A stretch of 64,000 nucleotides of DNA from Algoriphagus sp. (GTDB lineage: Bacteria > Bacteroidota > Bacteroidia > Cytophagales > Cyclobacteriaceae). The number at the start of each line of letters is the position of its first letter. Positions within the stretch are counted from its first letter, which is position 1. The notes beneath the pieces were generated by a model, which worked only from the letters and a program-made list of their open reading frames with translations, had not been told where the DNA came from and searched no databases. The stretch is from assembly GCF_029254265.1 (NCBI RefSeq), contig NZ_JAQWXX010000047.1, forward strand, positions 62,001 to 126,000, given 5' to 3'. Positions 58,906-64,000 of this stretch are shown here, piece by piece. The translations under genes were made by a program, and so were the position numbers.

Positions 58906-59394
58906 ATGTTCAGTAAGGTTGTTATTATTTTGGGGGGAAATAAAGGGGATCGTGAAGATTTGCTCGAAAAAGCTATTCTTGAGCTTGCGAAGGCTGGAAA
59001 ATTCATAGGTAAATCTTCAATATATGAAACGGAAGCCTGGGGTGGCGTCGCAAATGGGGCATTTCTCAATCAAGTGGTTCAACTGGAAACGAATCTAAAT
59101 CCTGAGCAGTTTTTAGAGTTGATCCAAAAAATTGAGTTCAATCTGGGAAGAAAGCGAGACGAACACTGGGGAGATCGCACGATGGATATAGACATTCTCT
59201 ACTTTGATCAGAGGGTGATTTCAAATTCTTTACTTCAAATCCCACATCCATTTATAGCTCAACGAAGATTTGTCCTAGTGCCATTGGTAGAGGTCTTGCC
59301 TAAGTTTATGCATCCTATTTTAGGAAAGAATCATTTGAAACTTTTGGAAGAATGCAAAGACGAGACTAAGGTACTTATTTACAAGCCTTCATAA
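58906..59394 (+). CDS. folK: Dihydropterin pyrophosphokinase (HPPK)
   Basis: 162 aa. Typical sequence VVIILGGNKGDREDLLEKAI, YETEAWGG, the ATP/metal-binding GRKRDEHWGDRTMDIDILY, and LQIPHPFIAQRRFVLVPL. It transfers pyrophosphate from ATP in folate synthesis. Start 71 bases after divergent sppA. Confidence 0.95.
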   Translation: MFSKVVIILGGNKGDREDLLEKAILELAKAGKFIGKSSIYETEAWGGVANGAFLNQVVQLETNLNPEQFLELIQKIEFNLGRKRDEHWGDRTMDIDILYFDQRVISNSLLQIPHPFIAQRRFVLVPLVEVLPKFMHPILGKNHLKLLEECKDETKVLIYKPS

Positions 59395-59396
59395 AA

Positions 59397-59421
59397 AAAA
59401 GCCCACTAGATGCGGGCTTTT
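59397..59421. terminator. Terminator between folK and fabD
   Basis: AAAAGCCC (59397-59404) pairs with GGGCTTTT (59414-59421) over a 9-base loop; works for both convergent genes. Confidence 0.85.
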
Positions 59422-59427
59422 AAAAAT

Positions 59428-60303
59428 TTAGAGACCGGAAACTTCAGCCCCGGGGTGGATTTTTTGAACCAAGCCTTGAAGGACTTTTCCAGGTCCGCAT
59501 TCAACAAACTGAGTTGCCCCATCTTTTACCATGTTTTGCACAGACTGAGTCCATTTTACAGGAGCTGTCAATTGGGCAATAAGGTTAGCTTTTATTTCGT
59601 CCACATTAATGATAGCCGTTGTACTTACATTTTGATAAACTGGACAAATCGGGGTATTGAAAGTGGTAGATTCGATTGCGGCCTTTAATTTTTCTGCAGC
59701 TGGCTGCATCAAAGGTGAATGAAATGCTCCTCCAACCGGAAGGGGAAGGGCTCTTTTTGCTCCAGCCTCTTTCATTTTAAGGCAAGCGATCTCTATTCCT
59801 TTATTCGTCCCTGAGATGACTAATTGGCCTGGGCAATTGTAATTCGCAGGAACTACAATTTCATCTGTAATTGAGGCGCAGATTTCTTCTACCTTTTCAT
59901 CCGCAAGCCCTAGAATCGCTGCCATCGTGGATGGATTGATTTCGCATGCTTCCTGCATAGCTAATGCTCGTTGGTAAACCAGTTTTAATCCATCTTCAAA
60001 AGCCAAAGTACCGTTGGCAACTAAAGCTGAAAATTCTCCTAATGAATGACCCGCAACCATGTCTGGAGCGAAATCTGGAGTAGTCTTGGCCAGTATAACA
60101 GAATGTAGAAAAATTGCAGGTTGAGTCACCTTAGTCTGTTTCAACTCTTCAACAGAACCCTCAAACATGATATCAGTGATTCTGAATCCAAGGATTTCAT
60201 TGGCTTGTTCAAATAATGCTTTTGCCTGTGGATTTTCCTCATAAAGAGCTTTTCCCATTCCGGGAAACTGGGCACCTTGGCCCGGGAAAACAAATGCCTT
60301 CAT
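59428..60303 (-). CDS. fabD: Malonyl-CoA:acyl carrier protein transacylase
   Basis: 291 aa from ATG 60303; an upstream start at 60330 would fall inside the promoter box. FPGQGAQ at the start, nucleophile Ser87 in AGHSLGE and His195 in GGAFHSPLM. It loads malonyl groups on ACP in fatty-acid synthesis. Monocistronic here, ends at the folK terminator. Confidence 0.96.
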   Translation of the reverse strand: MKAFVFPGQGAQFPGMGKALYEENPQAKALFEQANEILGFRITDIMFEGSVEELKQTKVTQPAIFLHSVILAKTTPDFAPDMVAGHSLGEFSALVANGTLAFEDGLKLVYQRALAMQEACEINPSTMAAILGLADEKVEEICASITDEIVVPANYNCPGQLVISGTNKGIEIACLKMKEAGAKRALPLPVGGAFHSPLMQPAAEKLKAAIESTTFNTPICPVYQNVSTTAIINVDEIKANLIAQLTAPVKWTQSVQNMVKDGATQFVECGPGKVLQGLVQKIHPGAEVSGL

Positions 60304-60327
60304 CAAATTGAATTTTGGTTTGAGGCG

Positions 60328-60335
60328 CAAATATA
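60328..60335 (-). promoter_or_regulatory. fabD promoter -7 box
   Basis: TATATTTG on the minus strand is an exact match to TAnnTTTG, 25 bases before the fabD ATG at 60303, and it decides the choice of that start. Confidence 0.7.
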
Positions 60336-60364
60336 AACCTTTTCAACAAGTGATTAATTTCGAC

Positions 60365-61291
60365 TTATTCGTCAAAGGTGTTGAAGTGAGCTTGAAACAC
60401 AGATTTTTTATTTTCGGAAATCCATCTGATAAAGGCCAATACAGCAGGAGAATGCTTTTTTTGCTTTAACCAGATCAATTTCCACATTGCTTTCATCGGC
60501 AAGTCCGGATATTTCAAAAGTGTGATTCTATTGTCTTCAATTTCCTGACTCATTGAAAAATTAGAGAGGATTGAGGCTCCCAATCCAGCCATGACTGCCT
60601 GCTTTACAGCTTCGTTGGTGGCGAGTTCAAGTTTGCTATCAACTTTGATATCTCGCTCGTTAAAAAATTCTTCCATTTTGACCCTAGTTCCAGAGCCCTT
60701 TTCCCTAAGGATAAATGGAATTTTTCCCCACTTGTTATTATCTATTTCTGCTTGAAACTTTGTCGCATGTTCTGGTGCACATGCCAAATACCATTTGTTT
60801 TCTTCCAAAGTAATACTGTCAAATGCTACATCATTGGGAGGAGAAACAGAGATTAAGGCTAAATCCGTATTGTTTTCTTGTAGGTGTGCAAGGACACTGT
60901 GTCGGTTGGATACTTCCAGACTGATTTCTACATGTGGGTGGAGTTTCATAAAGTCCGCCATCAAATAGGGGATAATATATTTACCAGTAGAAACTGCGGA
61001 TATCCGTATTTTCCCTGCTAGAAGGCCTTTTAGTTCTAGCATTTTTTGCTCGATTTGATCCACTTCGTCAAAGATCCGATCTGCCATATCTACTAACTCT
61101 TGGCCGAATTCAGTGAGATAAATTTGCTTTCCAATAATCTCTGTGAGCGGTACTTCGAATTGCTCTTGGAGATTTTTTAATTGAATGGAAACTGCCGGCT
61201 GAGTCATATTTAATGACCTTGCAGCACTGGTAATGCTTTCTTGAGTGGAAATAGCCTTAAGTGCACGGAGCTGAGTTAGTGAAATATTCAT
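60365..61291 (-). CDS. LysR-family transcriptional regulator
   Basis: 308 aa. N-terminal HTH (MNISLTQLRALKAISTQESI then TSAARSLNMTQPAVSIQLKN) and a periplasmic-binding-like effector domain (about 90-300). It is divergent from the SbtA-like gene 87 bases away, the normal layout for a LysR activator and its target. The inducer, possibly a low-carbon signal, is inferred from the neighbour. Confidence 0.92.
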   Translation of the reverse strand: MNISLTQLRALKAISTQESITSAARSLNMTQPAVSIQLKNLQEQFEVPLTEIIGKQIYLTEFGQELVDMADRIFDEVDQIEQKMLELKGLLAGKIRISAVSTGKYIIPYLMADFMKLHPHVEISLEVSNRHSVLAHLQENNTDLALISVSPPNDVAFDSITLEENKWYLACAPEHATKFQAEIDNNKWGKIPFILREKGSGTRVKMEEFFNERDIKVDSKLELATNEAVKQAVMAGLGASILSNFSMSQEIEDNRITLLKYPDLPMKAMWKLIWLKQKKHSPAVLAFIRWISENKKSVFQAHFNTFDE

Positions 61292-61378
61292 AAGTAAATT
61301 ATATACAAAAACCAGTACGAATAAAAAAACTTTATGGTTTAGTTTTTTTTTCCTGTTTTTCCTTTAAATATTTGTTGC

Positions 61379-62338
61379 ATGGATTTTCAGATACTTATCA
61401 ACAACATAACGAATCCGAGTTTACTGTTTTTCGTTTTGGGGATCTTGGCAGTTCGGTTCAAAAGTGATCTGGAGATACCTCCCAGCAGTTCCAAGTTTAT
61501 AGCCTTATACTTGATGCTTTCGATTGGGTTTAAAGGAGGTCAAGAACTTTCCCATAGTAGTTTTGATTTAAGTATTTTTTGGGCTTTAGTATTTGGAATT
61601 TCACTTTCAGCTCTGGTTCCTATTTACACGTTTTTCATTCTTAAAAGAAAGCTGAATGTTTCAAATTCTGCAGCTATTGCAGCAGCATATGGTTCTATCA
61701 GTGCGGTTACTTTTGTGGCAGCAGTTGCATTTTTGGATCTTCAGGGTGTTCCATTTGGAGGTCATATGGTGGCAGTGATGGCTTTGATGGAGGCTCCGGC
61801 AATTATTTCCGGTGTGATCTTGCTTCAGAAATATTCAGATCAAAAACCCGAAGGAGGCCTAAAAAAGATTGTAATCCATGCATTTACTAATGGAAGTGTG
61901 CTCTTAATCTTGGGGAGTTTGGTGATAGGATTGATTGCAGATGAGAAGCAAGCCGAAGGAATTAAGCCTTTCGTAACAGATATTTTCAAAGGATTTTTAG
62001 CTGTTTTCCTTTTGGATATGGGAATTCGAAGCGGTAAAAAGCTAAAGACTTTTTTCAAATACGGTTATTTTTCTACGGTTTTTGCAATCCTGATTCCGCT
62101 TGTTAATGGGGTTTTGGTAGCATTCCTGAGCTACTGGGTAGCAGACGCAGATGGAGACCGGTTTATATTTGCCATTCTAGCAGCCAGTGCATCTTATATC
62201 GCTGTGCCTGCCGCAATGAAGCTTGCAAATCCAGAAGCAGACGAAGGTCTGTATATCCCAATGGCATTGGCAATCACATTTCCTTTCAATATCACATTAG
62301 GAATGCCTATCTATTGGATGATCATTCAAGCGTTTTAA
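61379..62338 (+). CDS. sbtA: SbtA-like sodium-dependent bicarbonate transporter
   Basis: 319 aa with about ten membrane helices in two inverted halves. The SbtA marks are LMLSIGFKGGQELS, AAYGSISAVTFVAAVAFL with the Ser-rich substrate-binding stretch, and PAAMKLANPEADEGLYI near the C-terminus. It imports bicarbonate with sodium. In non-phototrophs such transporters probably supply carboxylases at low CO2. No sbtB regulator gene follows. Confidence 0.9.
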   Translation: MDFQILINNITNPSLLFFVLGILAVRFKSDLEIPPSSSKFIALYLMLSIGFKGGQELSHSSFDLSIFWALVFGISLSALVPIYTFFILKRKLNVSNSAAIAAAYGSISAVTFVAAVAFLDLQGVPFGGHMVAVMALMEAPAIISGVILLQKYSDQKPEGGLKKIVIHAFTNGSVLLILGSLVIGLIADEKQAEGIKPFVTDIFKGFLAVFLLDMGIRSGKKLKTFFKYGYFSTVFAILIPLVNGVLVAFLSYWVADADGDRFIFAILAASASYIAVPAAMKLANPEADEGLYIPMALAITFPFNITLGMPIYWMIIQAF

Positions 62339-62379
62339 AGCCAAATTATTCAATAGAGTTTCTAATTAATATTTCGGTT

Positions 62380-62802
62380 TTAAACAGGTATGTTTTCTTT
62401 GGTGAGAAATTTGGCCTTTTCTTCAGGACTAGGAAGCCTGCACGTATTCTTTTTTCCGAACCAACTGTATCGATTCTTAGCAATCCAATCGTAAATAGGG
62501 TCACGAAGCCCCTTTGGTAGATAAATCAATGGATATAAGCCTGGCCATAGTCCAGAGAGGTTCTTTGCTATCTTGAGTGCGGCTGTACTTTTGTAAAAAA
62601 TCTCCTTGTTCTCAAGAAGTACAAGCGAGTCCAAATAATCTTTCTTAACCTCAAATTCAGAAAGCACCTTTTTGCTTATGGCATCTTGCAATGCTCCCAC
62701 TAGGAACTTTCCCTTTTTATCTCTTTTGATGATAAAATCTATGGAAGCATTGCAAAGGTTGCAGACTCCATCAAAGAAAATGATGGATTTGGAACTTGTC
62801 AT
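62380..62802 (-). CDS. Thiol-disulfide oxidoreductase DCC-family protein (DUF393)
   Basis: 140 aa. The DCC opening IIFFDGVCNLCNASIDFIIK carries a CxxC pair, followed by YKSTAALKIAKNL and YPLIYLPKGLRDPIYDWIAK, all typical of the family. Function in the family is unproved. Its ATG overlaps the stop of the upstream (T9SS cargo) gene as ATGA, so the two are coupled. Confidence 0.85.
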   Translation of the reverse strand: MTSSKSIIFFDGVCNLCNASIDFIIKRDKKGKFLVGALQDAISKKVLSEFEVKKDYLDSLVLLENKEIFYKSTAALKIAKNLSGLWPGLYPLIYLPKGLRDPIYDWIAKNRYSWFGKKNTCRLPSPEEKAKFLTKENIPV

Positions 62803-64000
62803 CTTAAGATTTGAATAGTTCCTTTTAGATTTTGTTCCTGCTTGCTAGGATCCAACACATCGAATTTGACTGATCCGGAGTAGAAATATGTTCCTGCTGG
62901 AAGATCATTTCCATTCTTGTCTTTTCCGTCCCAGCGAATGAAGATGTCGTTTTCGTTTGACTCTAAGCTATTGTAGCTAAATACCTCGGCTCCCCAACGA
63001 TTGACTATGAAAATCTCAACTCCGATAACAAATCTTGGACATTTTGAGAATGGATTGTCAAAGGCAATGAAGGTGTCATTATTTCCATCCCCATTTGGAG
63101 TGAATGCATTAGGCAATTCATAGTATGGGCAATTGTTCACACATACTATATTGCTTGGTTCACTTTCATTTCCAGATCTATCCACAGCCGTGATATAATA
63201 ACATCCTCTGAAATTCGATAGGTTATTGATTCTGGTTTCTAATTCCAAAGCGGAAAGTTCAGCCACTAATTCAAACTGACCGTCTTCACCGTCTTCAGTG
63301 AAATACAGTTTATAACCACTTAGTTGGTCATCACAATCTCCACTGAAATCGGGAGTCCAACTCAAATCATGGTAATAAGTTGTCGTGTTGCAAGAAACTT
63401 CAGCTAAGTATTCCTCGCATACAGGACCTTCAAAAGTTAATACTGGAGGACATGGCAATCGATTATCATCAGGTTTGGCACAAACTATTTGAGATTTATT
63501 TTCGAGTGGGTAAATAAGTCCCGCCACATTGTAAGAACCTTTGGTAATTACATAATAGCAGTACTCTATATCTTTCTCTAAAGCCACGCCATTGAAGCTA
63601 CCATCATCGAAGTAGGTAAAGCCATCCTGAGTTACATCCACTTCAGCTATTTTGACAAAAGTGTCTGCATCTTGGGCTTCTGCATCAGTCCTGTTTCGAT
63701 ACACATCATGTTTAAACTCCTGAACAGAATTATTCCAAGGTACTGTAAATTCCCAATTTAACTCAATGGCTTGATTGATAATGGTTGGTTCTAATCGAAC
63801 TGATGAAGCGGAAGAAGAACTGTCTATTTTGGTTCCCCGATCAAGAAGGACTACTTTGTAATTGTGAACTAAATCCGCGGTGTTTATTCCGGTATCTGTA
63901 AACAATGTATCTGCCGTGATTCCTAGTGAAACAGCACCCGAGTTGCCCGTGAAGCCGGTTCTTCTGTACAATTCATATGTGAATGGACCGGGATATTGAG
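62799..64000 (-). CDS. T9SS cargo protein with gliding-motility C-terminal domain (N-terminus beyond window)
   Basis: At least 400 codons; the frame is open through the right edge, so the gene is cut at its N-terminus. Fibronectin-III-like repeats (NWEFTVPWNN, LSWTPDF) precede a C-terminal domain starting ELPNAFTPNGDGNNDTF and ending in GTIQILR, with WDGKDKNGNDLPAGTYFYSG. That is the gliding-motility-associated (type B) sorting domain, so the protein is exported by the type IX system and attached to the surface. Confidence 0.9.
   Translation of the reverse strand, partial: QYPGPFTYELYRRTGFTGNSGAVSLGITADTLFTDTGINTADLVHNYKVVLLDRGTKIDSSSSASSVRLEPTIINQAIELNWEFTVPWNNSVQEFKHDVYRNRTDAEAQDADTFVKIAEVDVTQDGFTYFDDGSFNGVALEKDIEYCYYVITKGSYNVAGLIYPLENKSQIVCAKPDDNRLPCPPVLTFEGPVCEEYLAEVSCNTTTYYHDLSWTPDFSGDCDDQLSGYKLYFTEDGEDGQFELVAELSALELETRINNLSNFRGCYYITAVDRSGNESEPSNIVCVNNCPYYELPNAFTPNGDGNNDTFIAFDNPFSKCPRFVIGVEIFIVNRWGAEVFSYNSLESNENDIFIRWDGKDKNGNDLPAGTYFYSGSVKFDVLDPSKQEQNLKGTIQILR

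Noticed and set aside
61292-61378. LysR operator between the regulator and sbtA
   Set aside because: Several AT-rich T-N11-A-like strings occur, but in such AT-rich sequence none stands out.
1-64000. CRISPR array
   Set aside because: No regularly spaced repeats with unique spacers were found; the TTTGCCAA doublets are too few and short.

Overview
The window looks like a chromosome segment of a heterotrophic Bacteroidota, most likely order Cytophagales (an Algoriphagus/Cyclobacteriaceae-like organism). The grounds are a gliding-motility/type IX secretion C-terminal domain at the right edge, ATG-rich and Shine-Dalgarno-poor starts, TAnnTTTG-type promoter boxes upstream of fabD and phoH, a ComEC without a hydrolase domain, and many lipoproteins and signal peptides of Bacteroidota style. 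No 16S gene is present, so the rank below phylum is inference.

Layout. (1) 1-5668: surface-polysaccharide or glycoconjugate genes (PLP enzyme, two ATP-grasp proteins, a BKACE/DUF849 enzyme, a GT2 glycosyltransferase, a NeuD/PglD-like acyltransferase). (2) 5658-9781: tesA divergent from a ybbA/ybbP-like ABC transporter pair. (3) 10576-42379: a 31.8-kb integrated element in a tRNA-Leu(CAA) gene. It is bounded by a 24-bp direct repeat and carries a tyrosine integrase, a defence cargo and a phage-satellite-like module (small terminase, HTH protein, SF3 primase-helicase, TOPRIM-like protein). (4) 42358-64000: housekeeping chromosome (tRNA-Leu, SAM hydrolase, phoH, comEC, enoyl-CoA hydratase, recQ, NUDIX, thioesterase, tsaC, pgk, flavin reductase, sppA, folK, fabD, LysR with an sbtA-like permease, and a T9SS cargo protein cut by the right edge).

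The most interesting part is the defence cargo at 13012-27290. A WYL regulator is divergent from an overlapping or closely spaced operon of four genes. The last two look like a Druantia type III pair: a 1084-aa STY4851/DruH-like protein and a 2051-aa DruE-like DEAH helicase with DUF1998. The first two are not part of the Druantia III I know. One is an N6-adenine methylase with a type-I-S-like target recognition domain, fused to a full histidine-kinase core (phospho-His about residue 596). The next is a receiver-domain protein with Asp-10/11, Asp-56, Ser-98 and Lys-127. This reads as a two-component phosphorelay whose sensor input is a DNA methyltransferase, wired to a Druantia-type effector. 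A palindromic operator candidate lies in the divergent promoter region.

The same element carries a complete type I restriction-modification locus (hsdM, hsdS, one unknown gene, hsdR) followed by an unknown AT-rich gene and a broken hsdS tail. A small terminase without large terminase, portal or capsid genes suggests a satellite or hitch-hiking island rather than a prophage. Outside its left end lies an 80-bp copy of its right end (72/80 identical), which points to repeated integration at this tRNA site.
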